Shown: positions 44,492-54,300 of the stretch, piece by piece | Numbering within the stretch: position 1 is the first letter of the stretch | Layout: every line of letters starts with the position of its first letter | Source of the DNA: Globodera rostochiensis | Taxonomy: Eukaryota; Nematoda; Chromadorea; Rhabditida; Heteroderidae | NCBI GenBank assembly: GCA_018350325.1 | Contig: JAEVLN010000008.1 | Coordinates: 3,429,794-3,493,793, forward strand | Reading direction: 5' to 3' | Length of the DNA stretch: 64,000 bases | Translations under genes and position numbers: made by a program | Notes under the pieces: generated by a model | Database searches by the model: none | Told to the model about the DNA's origin: nothing | Seen by the model: only the letters and a program-made list of their open reading frames with translations

Positions 44492-44947
44492 ATCGGTTCA
44501 GTGCCCACGGTTCAGTGCCGCACGTTTCAGTGCCGCACGGTTCAGTGCCGGACAGTTCAGTGCCAGCGATTGAAAGGCTATAACTTTTTTTAAACTCAAC
44601 CAAATCAAACAAACAAGATGTCATTCGAAAGTTCTAAGCTTTTAAAAGCTATTGTCAAGCCAAAGCTACTCAATTAAAAAATTCGTGAAAAAGTTATCTC
44701 AATAACATTATGAAAACCCCTTGATTTTGCGTGTTTTTTCACATTAAACTTTTTTTAAACAATTAAACCGCTTGTTTTATTTTTTAAATGATTCAACTCA
44801 TTTAAAGCTTTCGAATGACATCTTGTTTGTTTGATTTGGTTGAGTTTAAAAAAAGTTATAGCCTTTCAATCGCTGGCACTGAACTGTCCGGCACTGAACC
44901 GTGCGGCACTGAAACGTGCGGCACTGAACCGTGGGCACTGAACCGAT
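44492..44947. mobile_element. Foldback element with CGGTTCAGTGCC word arms
   Basis: Arms of about 140 bp are nearly perfect inverse copies. Each arm has an outer array of five GGTTCAGTGCC words and an inner unique part (TATAACTTTTTTTAAACTCA to GACATCTTGTTTG). I see no convincing target duplication. Confidence 0.88.
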
Positions 44948-45383
44948 CGCCGCCGCCAAAATTGAGCCGCTGTGTTTAGTTGACCGGAGGCAATAAACCG
45001 TAAATTATGCAAAAAATAGGTCTCAAGGTGCGGAAATGAGTTTAAACTGGTTTTGAACCGGTTAGAATTTTGAAAAACCATAGGGGGCCCTTTTGTCAAA
45101 ATTCTGGAAATATTTTGTTTCTATATTATTTTTGCTTTTCTCCGAAATCCAAAAATTGTGTAAAATATGTTATTTGATGCACTCTGGTTAAGAATTTGAC
45201 AATAGAATAAAAATAGCGAATTTTAAAGCGGTTTTTGAATTGGTTGAAATTTTTGAAAATTAATGAAAAATTTTGCCCCCCTAAAGACATTTTTTAAAAA
45301 ACAAATTTGAGTCTTAGACCCTCAACTGCTAAGTGAGCGGCGGACAAATTGAATTTCCACAAAATTGAAGTTGAGCAGTAATA
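44948..45383. repeat. Interspersed repeat upstream of taspase
   Basis: About 45060-45290 contains ATATGTTATTTGATGCACT and AAAGCGGTTTTTGAAT, also found at 53110-53275 and 54935-55115. It is non-coding. The taspase promoter must lie at its right edge. Confidence 0.7.
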
Positions 45384-48065
45384 ATGTTCATCGCTTTGCA
45401 TGCCGGTGCCGGCTTTTTCACTGAGCCGGCCGAGAATGACTGCTCGGAGGCGTTGAAGCGCGCCATCGCCATTCAGCGGCGGCGGCGGCGGGCGAACGAA
45501 TCGGACAATGGCACTGGCATTAGCAGCGGCACTGCCACTGCTTCTGCTGTTGGTGGTGACGACGACGACGACAATGGGCCGCTTGTCGATGCCGTCATGG
45601 TTTCTTTTTTTTTTTTTTTTTTTTTTGCATTTAAAAAATTTTTGGACGAATGGTTTGGCCTTTGGCCTCAATATTTTTGGGAAAATTGAATTTTTGGATG
45701 TTTTTAAATTGGTTAAACGGAGGATATATTCACTTCTCTTGACCTCCAAAAGCACGACGTTTTTTCCGACCCTCGAATTTCCAAAAAAAATTTTTCAACA
45801 GTTTTTGGAGCGTTGCGCCACGCTGAACTGCGGCTTTGGCTCTAACCTGACCGTGGCCGGGACGGTGGAGTGCGAAGCGGCCTATATGAATTCCCGACGG
45901 ATGGCCTACGGCGCTGTCGCTGTTGTTGGTTTGACAAATTCTTTTTGTTTTTTTTTGAATTAATAAACAAAAAGAAATCCGACCGACCCCTCGGGGTCAA
46001 ACACTCAATTTGAGAATCCCGGATATCCTAAAAGAACAGGTTGAACATTTCGACGTCGATAGGTATGTCCGATTGGTTCGATCAGAAATTTCCATTTTGG
46101 AAAAATGGAAGACAATTTAACGGAAATGGGGGAAAATGGAGACCAAAAATAACAGAAAAACGGAGTTCCCATCCCCTCCCCTATCCCTGGCGCTCGGGCT
46201 CAATTCGTTATTTAGTTAATAATGCAAAAAAATTTGTGGTTTTTTTTTGCTTTGTTTCTGACCTTTGCGCGCGCAGGTCACCAACTGTGTGCATCCAATC
46301 TGTGCCGCCAAAGCGCTGGCCAACCCGTACAGTAACAGCAACAACAACAACAGCAGCTGTTGCAGCACCGCCTTGAACAACGCGTCGTCGGAGACGGGGC
46401 TCATCCGCCCGATGGTTTTGGCGGGGCCCGGCGCTGACAAACTGTGCGCATCGCTCGGCATTGGCATTGTGCCATGCAATGGACAGCTGCGGAGCGACGA
46501 TGCCGTCAAGGCCTTTCAGCGGGCCAAAAAACTGGTGGCATCCACCACATCCGCAGCACCATCGAACTGCTTGAACTTGACGGACAACAACAGCAGGCGG
46601 CTGGACACGGTCGGCGGAGTGGCCATTGATGTGAGCAAAATTTGCCATAATTTTAATTAGGTATAAAAGTGCCCAAATTACTCGAATTTTTGTGTCTAAT
46701 TTATTTATTATTAAATTTAGCCGAACGGAGTGTGTGAGGCGTGTGTTAGCAGTGGCGGCATTCTTCTGAAAAGGGAGGGTCGACTTGGGCATTCAGGTGA
46801 CCAAGTTTTTCCTTTAAAAAAATGCTCAAGGCATTACGGACAAAAAAATGTTCAGTTTCGGCACTTTTTGTTGTTGTTGTTGTTTTTGTTTGCCTAATAG
46901 TTTTGTTAAATTTAATGTATAAAATTTCTTTTTTTATTTTTGGCTTTTTCAGCACAATTTGGTGCCGCAATTTGGGCCGAACAGTGCGTTACCGCCACCG
47001 CTTCTGCTGCTGGGGACAGCGATGGTGACGACGACGACGACACCAACGCGTTCACCAACAGCATTTCGGTTGCTGTTTCCGTGTCCGGCTGTGGCGAGGC
47101 GTTGACGCGCACGCATTTTGCAGAAGCGTTGGCCCAACAAATTTTGACAATGTGTGGGACTTTTTGTGTGTTAAAAATTAAATTTTCGCAAAATGTTCAC
47201 CCCCTCCACCTCGCCCATAAACAAAGGTCGAGAGATTTTTTTTTCAGATTCTCGATAGGTAAACTCAATTCGAGATTCTCGATCGGTCCTCAAGTCCCCG
47301 GGCTCTTCGAGACGAGATCTCGTCTCGACATCTCGAAAAATCTCGGCTCGAGATCTCGCTCGAAGCTCAAGTCCGGTCTCTACAGATTTTACAGAGTCTA
47401 TTCGCATTCGCCCCCAGTTGGCAATCAAGCCAAGTATGAGTGCCCCCCGTAAACGGACAAATTTCGAGGAACAGAGCAAAAATGGGGGGAGGGTCAAGGG
47501 CGTAGCCAGGGGGGGGGCGTGGGGCCTGGGCCCCCCGAAAATTTTTTTGAGAGAAAAAAAACCAAAAGGGGGACCCCTTTGTTTTTCAAAATTTTGTAAT
47601 TTTTAGACCAAAAATACACCCCTAAGAATCGACTTTTTGGATCGCCCCCCCGAAAAAAATTCCTGGCTACGCTCTTGGGGAGGGTGATGGATTCCATTCA
47701 AATTTCTGCTGCCATTTTGCAGGGATGTCGACGACGATTTGGCCTTTGTGCAACACATCAACCGCTTTTTGGAGCTGAATTTTGTGCGCTCACGTCGCCT
47801 GTGCGCCTTCCCACCCGAGCGCCGTCTGTTGGGCGGACTCGTCGCCATTCAGCAGCAACAGCAGCGGCGGAGCCAAAACGGCGGCGGCGCGCAAAACATC
47901 CGGTGCCGTCGCCGCATTTTGTTGGCCTTTCACAATTCTGCCCATTTTCCGTTCGCTTTTGTCGGGCCCGACCACAAGTTCAGACGGTTCATGTCGCGAG
48001 GCGGCAAAGATGGCCACTTTTCGTGCACATTGTTCCCAGTCTCTAATGACACGACTAATGGGTAG
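45384..48065 (+). CDS. TASP1: Taspase-1 (threonine aspartase), complete
   Basis: Six exons (45384-45599, 45802-45924, 46277-46630, 46721-46796, 46953-47151, 47723-48065) give 436 residues with phases closing. Taspase-1 is an Ntn-hydrolase that cleaves itself and then nuclear regulators after aspartate. The start motif FIALHAGAG, the GFGSNL and GAVAVV core and SSGGILLKREGRLGHS are family hallmarks. The autocleavage site LDTVGGV is present with the nucleophile at about Thr224 (Thr234 in human), so the enzyme should be active. Compared with human it carries low-complexity insertions: an Asp run in exon 1, Asn/Ser before the cleavage site, an Asp run in exon 5 and a Gln/Arg stretch in exon 6. Intron 5 contains a hAT-like element. 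Exon 2 has two possible in-frame donors three bases apart. The upstream ATG at 45384 is directly followed by the conserved motif and is the only sensible start. Confidence 0.94.
47495..47677. mobile_element. 183-bp hAT-like MITE in taspase intron 5
   Basis: It begins CAAGGGCGTAGCCAGG, ends CCTGGCTACGCTCTTG, and has a perfect 8-bp duplication GGGAGGGT (47487-47494 and 47678-47685). It is related to the element at 18918. Confidence 0.92.
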
Positions 48066-48112
48066 CAAGCAGCATTTGATGACAAAGTGAACATCCGTGC
48101 GACATTTAATTA

Positions 48113-49020
48113 AATGTGACAGACATGGGAATGACTTCGATCGGAATATATCAAATTTTGAAATTACAAAAAAAAAAAAAGAAGATAAACTGCAGTGAAA
48201 CGCCCCACTCCAAAAGGGGGCATCATAAACGATGTACTGGAACCGGTAGCTCACTGGAAGAGCTGACCACGGATTGGGTTCGGGTCCCGCCCCCGGGGTT
48301 ACCATTTTGCGTATTTTTACACGAACCTAGGCCAATCCGTCAGAGGACAATTTGTCAGAAAATTGGCCGTTTTAAAAAATGAATTAAATTTCCCGATTTT
48401 CGCCCGGCAAAAAGCCCGCCCGGCCCCTTTTGGGTCATAGATGAGCAACACTGTAACAACTTCGCACCAAATTCCAAAATTTAAAAAAAAAATTTTTTCT
48501 CAGCGTAGGAAAAATAAAGAGAGAAAAAACATCGCAAATGTAATTTTTGGACCAATTTTTCTTAACAAATTGAGTAAAAAATTCCTAAATTTTCTCGGCA
48601 CCGCCGATCCACCCGCCCCTCGCCTAAAAAGTAATTGGAAAAATCGCGCGAAAAAAACACGGCTGGCGCTCAGTTGGCCTGCCATTTGAGCGCCGGCGCT
48701 CTAATGTCAACTTCGCATCGCTCAAGCCGACCCCCCCCTTGCTCATCTATGTTTTGGGTTGCCCGGAAAAAGCCCGCCCGACCCAAGCCGATTATCCGAG
48801 CCCTACGCGTGACCCGGCTAGTAGCCGTTGTACACCGCCAAGACGGGGTACGGACTGGACGCACTGAGTGCCGTTAGCGTGGAATACGTTAGCACAATTC
48901 ACTTAGGACCCCTATTTTTTCCGTGCACAGCTCCTCGTGACAAAGCGATCGGTATTTAATTTATGCCCTTTTGGAGTGGGGCGTTCATTGCAGTTCACCC
49001 AACAATTGTTCCGGTCCATT
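48113..49020. repeat. Repeat unit U1: tRNA-like head, gene fragment and CUE gene 3' flank
   Basis: This stretch recurs at 57283-57995 and 62665-63345. In order it has an A-rich stretch, a tRNA-like segment (48239-48299), GACAATTTGTCAG words, CCCGCCCGGCAAAAAGCCCG words, a sphingomyelinase exon fragment and the sequence downstream of the CUE gene stop codon. U1 additionally has an insert at about 48436-48750. Confidence 0.85.
48826..48900 (+). pseudogene. Captured fragment of sphingomyelinase exon 14
   Basis: The sequence TTGTACACCGCCAAGACGG and the following 50 bases match the sense strand of sphingomyelinase exon 14 (34271-34443 minus), with substitutions that spoil the frame. Copies recur at about 57651-57730 and 63052-63121; the one at 57651 is closest to the gene (GGAACGCGTTGGCACAA). 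Confidence 0.85.
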
Positions 49021-49985
49021 TCAATTCGTCATTTTGATCAGAGCGCTCACAGCCAACTCCCTGTTACCCCCGTTGGCCTCCAACACATCCCGGATCAGCT
49101 CCTTGGAAAGGCTGGGGAACATCTTCCGCAGTTCGTTCAGTCCCGGCGCTGGCCTCGGTTTGGCCTTTTCGATCAGAGCGTCCACAGCCAACTCCCTGTT
49201 ACCCCCGTTGGCCTCCAACACATCCCGGATCACCTCCTCGAGAATGTTGGGGAACATCTTCCGCAGTTCGTTCAGTCCCGGCGCTGGCCTCGGTTTGGTC
49301 ATATCGGTCAGAGCACTCACAGCCAACTCCCTGTTACCCCCGTTGGCCTCCAACACATCCCGGATCACCTCCTCGAGAATGTTGGGGAACATCTTCCGCA
49401 GTTCGTTCAGTCCCGGCGCTGGCCTCGGTTTGGCCTTTTCGATCAGAGCGTCCACAGCCAACTCCCTGTTACCCCCGTTGGCCTCCAACACATCCCGGAT
49501 CACCTCCTCGAGAATGTTGGGGAACATCTTCCGCAGTTCGTTCAGTCCCGGCGCTGGCCTCGGTTTGGCCATTTCGTTCAGAGCGCGGACTGTCGAGGCC
49601 TTGTTACCAGCAGTGGCCGCTAACACATCCCGGATCACCTCCTTGGAAAAGCTGGGGAACATTTCCTGCAGTTCGTCCAGATTCGCCTCTGACTCCGGCT
49701 TGCCCATTTCAATCAGAGTGTTGACCGCCAACTCCCTGTCACCCTTCTTGGCCTCCAACACCTCCCGGATCACCTCCTTGTGAATGTTGGGGAACATATC
49801 CTGCAGTCCGTCCAGATCCTCGTCCAGATCCTCCTCCAGGTCCTCCTCCGAAGACGACACTTGTGCAGCTGAATCAATGGGAAATGGTGCCGCGTGCTGA
49901 GCCAAAAATGACCAAAAAAACTTTAAGTACCTGCGCCAATTGTTGGCTTGCAGAATGAACACGATTTTCGACAATTCTCCACCAT
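49021..49985 (-). CDS. Protein with six tandem CUE domains
   Basis: Exon 1 is 49931-49985 (ATG GTG GAG), exon 2 is 49021-49868; together 300 residues, phase 1 junction. After a short cysteine-containing start and an acidic stretch (SSSEEDLEEDLDEDLD), six repeats of about 45 residues follow. Each has the CUE signature: MFP, then VI(R)DVL, then GN(R)ELAV.AL (for example ELRKMFPNILEEVIRDVLEA). CUE domains bind mono-ubiquitin and ubiquitin chains through the MFP and di-leucine-like surfaces. Repeats 3-5 are nearly identical at DNA level with a 135-bp period; repeats 1, 2 and 6 are more divergent. No catalytic or membrane domain is present. Six CUE domains in one small protein is unusual; most CUE proteins have one or two. 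The exon 1 choice rests on phase and could be wrong; the repeats are certain. Confidence 0.85.
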
Positions 49986-49989
49986 CCAA

Positions 49990-50180
49990 GCATCCCGAGT
50001 TCCGTCATTGTAGCATTTGTCCTTAGTTGCTGCCAACGTTCCACAGTCAACTTTCTTGTCAACACAATCTCAACGGGGCAAGAAAGTAGGGTAGGACGGG
50101 ACCGGGACCAGTACTGAAATGTCTTTTCTGGGACTGAAATTTAGTCCCGGTTTCGAAGGGGGGAGGCGTGAAATTGTAAC
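49990..50180. other. Upstream flank of CUE gene with truncated MITE
   Basis: It should contain the CUE gene promoter. 50090-50155 is a left-end fragment of the TAGGGT-family element (ACGGGACCGGGACCAGTACT). No gene. Confidence 0.5.
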
Positions 50181-50414
50181 TAGGGTAGCACGGGACCGGG
50201 ACTTTTGGAAAAACCGGGACTGGGACTAAATTTGGTCCCGGTCAAAAAAAACCGGGACTGCTGGACAAAAACAAGAAAAAAAATGCTTGCTAAACCGGGA
50301 CCATTATAAGGAGATTGTAAAGGAATTTTGAAAAAAAAACCGGGACCAAAATTTCAGTACCAAAATGGGGAAAAGTGACCATTTCAGTACTGGTCCCGGT
50401 CCCGTCCTACCCTA
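50181..50414. mobile_element. 234-bp hAT-like MITE (TAGGGT family)
   Basis: The ends are TAGGGTAGCACGGGACCGGG and near inverse. ATTGTAAC flanks both sides (50173-50180 and 50415-50422), a perfect 8-bp duplication. Confidence 0.92.
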
Positions 50415-50524
50415 ATTGTAACCGATTGAATGAATGGGCACATTCAAAGGAAATCCCGCAAAATTGCATGGCCCCCTCCCCGTTTCTTCCTAACAAATAG
50501 TTTGCCACGTTTTTGGGTTTTTTC

Positions 50525-50750
50525 TAGGGTAGGACGGGACCGGGACCAGTACTGAAATGGTCAATTTTTCCCTTTTTGGTACTGAAATTTTGGTTTTTCA
50601 AAATTCTTTTAAAATCCCCTTATAATGGTCCCGGTTTTTTACCAAACACTTTTTTTTCTTGTTTTGTCCAGCAGTCCCGGTTTTTTTTGACCGGGCCAAA
50701 TTTAGTCCCGGTCCCGGTTTTTCCAAAAGTCCCGGTCCCGTCCTACCCTA
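50525..50750. mobile_element. 226-bp hAT-like MITE (TAGGGT family), inverted relative of its neighbour
   Basis: The ends are TAGGGTAGGACGGGACC and its inverse; flanks GTTTTTTC and GTTTTGCC match 6 of 8. The interior is the reverse orientation of 50181-50414. Confidence 0.82.
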
Positions 50751-50777
50751 GTTTTGCCGATAGAAAACCCCGACTGG

Positions 50778-51326
50778 TAGTGCTGCACGAGTCTCGCTCG
50801 GGTTTTTTGTGTCTCAGTCTCGGATCTCGGATACTTGGTCTCGAAAACCGAGACTTTTTTATACCCCTAAATATGGGACTTACCGGTGAGAATTCGTTAC
50901 AGAATGCCTTAAAGGATTGAACAAGTACATAAGCCCAAATCAATTCAAAAACCCCTAAATTTAATATCTTTTGCATTTTTGAGCTTCGAACTTCGTTTCG
51001 TTAGGCTTAGGCCTAAGCCACCATGGCCTGGGGTTAGTTAAGCTTAGGCCTAAGCCACCCTGGCTTGGGGGTTCGTTAGGCTTAGGCCTAAGCCTAAGGT
51101 CAGGGTGGCTTAAGGCCTAAGCCTAACGAACCCCAAGCCAGGGTGGCTTGGGCCTAAAGAGACTTGACCCCGAGACTTGACCGCGAGACTCGACCTCGAG
51201 ACCGAAACTTGACCCCGAGACTCGAGACCGAGAGCCAAAAAACCCGAGTCTTTTCTCGAGTCGAGACACGAGACTTTCATGAAAGCAAGCAAAGTTGACT
51301 TCCGAAAAGCAGGGGCATCCACTCAC
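50778..51326. repeat. Degenerate TAGTG-family element and TTAGGC-type satellite fragment
   Basis: 50778 begins TAGTGCTGCACGAG as in the element at 1864, with CTCGG words after it. 51001-51160 has about four units of the 37-bp telomere-like satellite in both orientations. The expected last astacin exon was not found here. Confidence 0.65.
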
Positions 51327-54300
51327 CGGACGCCGTGCAGTACATTCTGTTCAGTACATTTACATCCGACTGGGCCAGTGCGTCCCGAATACCCATCTTC
51401 TCGTCGTTCACTTCCGGATTCACTTTTGCCGTCATCGTTTTCAGCCAATATTGGCGTGCCGTAGCTCTGTAGCTATAATGCATTAAGCTGGAGAAGTCGT
51501 AGTGAATGCCGTAGCTGAACACAAACAAAAGCTTTTAAAAGCATTCACTGATCTCATGCAGGGCCACGTCACGAAAGAGAGAGACTCTTTTTTTCGAAAT
51601 CGAAAGCAAAATTTTCTCATTTTGGATTTTTAATTTGGGTTGCGGGCAATGTTTAGTTGTATTTTCAAACATTTCTAATTGTTTGACAAAAGAACATCAA
51701 TAAAGAAGTCAAATGTGGATTCCCGGTAGCCTCAATATTTTTTCTGATCAGCGAAACGAAATGAAAAAGTTAAATTTCATTTTACGAAACGAAACGAAAA
51801 AGTTTATTATAGGAAATTAAACGGTATTTTCTTCAGACAAAACGAAAAAATTATTTTTTTTTTGTCCAATTACCTTGTGTATTTGGTCGCTAAGGTGGGG
51901 GTGAACATTTCAGCTGAAATGAGAGTTTATTGGACAACAATTTGCCTTTAATTGAGAAACCCTTTAAAAACTTTCCGTCGACTTACTGTGTTGGGGCTCA
52001 ATGTTGTCCCATAAAATGTTGATGAAATCATCCCGATCTAGAACGGAACAGGTGTCTGGGCTGACCAATTTTCATGACAAAAAGGTTAAAAATTCAAAAA
52101 AATTTTTGTTTTTTTTCCCGACGACGCCTGCTGTTGGCGCCGTCGGAAGAGCCTTCTAAAAAAAATATTTTGAAAAATTCTTCCTTTTTCGGGAATCCCG
52201 TTCCGGTTAAATTTTGAAATTCCGTTTTCCCGGAATTTTTATTTTACCGGAGTCTAGTCTTCACCTTTCTCTATTAACTAAAATTGGAAACAGAATAAAC
52301 AAAGATAATTTTGAACAAAAAAAGAAATTGTTTATATTTTTTCTTCCCCAAATTGTGCCGGCGCCGTCTCTGACCTGGCCGCTGGTGTTCATGGTCCAGC
52401 CCCAACGCGTGCATTGTCTCGTGCATTGTCACGCCCAACATATTCGGACACGCAAAATTCAACTTTATGGTATTTACGGGCAAAACTATCCCCACGTAGC
52501 TGAGCCCGCATCTGAAAGGAAGGGAAGAGGCAATTGCTGTGCGCGCGCCACCATTTAGCAAAAAATGTTTAGGGGTAATCCTGTCTTTTACTGGTCCCGA
52601 TTTTTTTTTGTTTTTAATGGAGGGGCAGATTCGGATTCTACGCCCCCGAATACCCCTCTATAAACACTTCTTTAGCAACTTTATGAAAAAATTGTATTTT
52701 TTTCACAATCTTAGACGTTGAAATCATAGATTAGATGATGTCATTTGATAAATCCGATAGCATATTCGTGATCAGCGACCTCAATAACCCCCGATTCCTT
52801 CTCAGAACTGCATAAAACCTCCATTAAAAACAACAACAAAAAATCGGGACCAGTAAAAGACAGGATTACCGTGTTGGGCACGGTACTCCATTACCGCGGT
52901 TCGGTATACCGACCGAAGAAATTATGGGATTTCGGAAGAATGCCGAAAACCCCCATTTGCCTAACACTATTAAATACTAAGACCACCTGCTGAGGGGTTG
53001 GCTCATTTTATAAATATCATTCGACTCCTCTCTTCCGGCAACAACTATTGGCCGAGATACAGCTTCTCAAAGTTGGGCAACAACCAGAGGGTGGTCAAAA
53101 TTAAAGAAAATATTTTTATTCTAAAAATTGTCTGAAAATACATATGTTATTTGATGCACTGAGGAGTACGAATTCGTCAATAAAACTAAAAATTGAGAAT
53201 TTAAAGCGGTTTTTGAATCGGTTAAAATTTTGAAATTAAGGAAGTTTTTAAGTAACTCAAAAGCCGGATATAATAATGAAAGGCCGCTGGCGGCCCGCCA
53301 ACAGCGAGCATGCGGAGACGGAGCAAGTATTGGGGCGAGACGGAAGGCGGAGGAAGAAGTCTGACGAGCGCCACTGGGTGGCGAGCGCGCGGGGACCCGC
53401 GGAGCGGGCGCGCGAGACCCCCCCCCCCCCCCCCGGGTCACGCGCGGACTTCTTCCGGGGCCCGGAGTCTCGCCCCACCTACTGGCCGCCGTAGTCGAGT
53501 GTGCGGTACTTTGGCTGCCTATTTTTCATGTCAAATAACATTTTTCCGACAATTTTTAGAAGTGGCACACAAAAAAGAGCGCCACGAGCACGCACGTGTT
53601 TGCGCCGTAGTTGTTGATATATTTCATGTAGGCACCGGACGGCGAAGTCGTGACTTCGACAAAGCGAATGCACGTCTTAGACTGCATCTGGCGAAGGGCG
53701 GCTCGTATCGTCCACTGCTCTGATGCGCCTGCAGTGATTTTGTTCCGCCACCAAACAAAAATTGGTTTACCCCCTAGTAGAGTCCGGCGGCGGGAGCCGG
53801 GACTTGCGCGGGAACAGCACGACGGCACCCAACGCGATTGGTTAACGGGAGCGGGAAAAGTGCTTTCTTCGTCCGGTAAATTTTGAATTCCCTCTATTCT
53901 AAAACCCCAACTCGTTCCCTTTGCCCCGACTCGTTCCCTTTAATAAAATGACACAAAATTGTACAAAAGTCGTGCGTTGAACACGAATCCGAGCCTTGTT
54001 TTGGGGGTGGCGGTCACTACGTCTGGCCAACTGAGTCTTAGGAACATTCAGCAGCTCATAACTTTTTTTCAAGACTGACTAATCTCCATACACTTTTATA
54101 TCATCAAAAGGCCGAATAAGAAGTAAACATTTGAAAAAGCATTGGCAAGTCGGGGTAGGGGGACGAAGAATCGGAGTAACGGGAACGAATCGGGGTAAAG
54201 GGAACAAGTCGGGTAGGGGAACGAGTTGGCCGGGAACGAGTTGGGGTCCGTTCGGCTCTATTACCCACTTCCAATTTTAGTGCCGAATCTCGCCTGAATG

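Noticed and set aside
48937..49783. Two long plus-strand frames with repeated SRRWPRFG or GAGLGLAF segments
   Set aside because: They are antisense to the CUE repeats; the minus-strand frame has a recognisable domain and the plus-strand frames do not.
53276..53723. Arg/Pro-rich frames in the GC island
   Set aside because: Composition-driven, and they overlap a confirmed astacin exon on the other strand (53596-53728).
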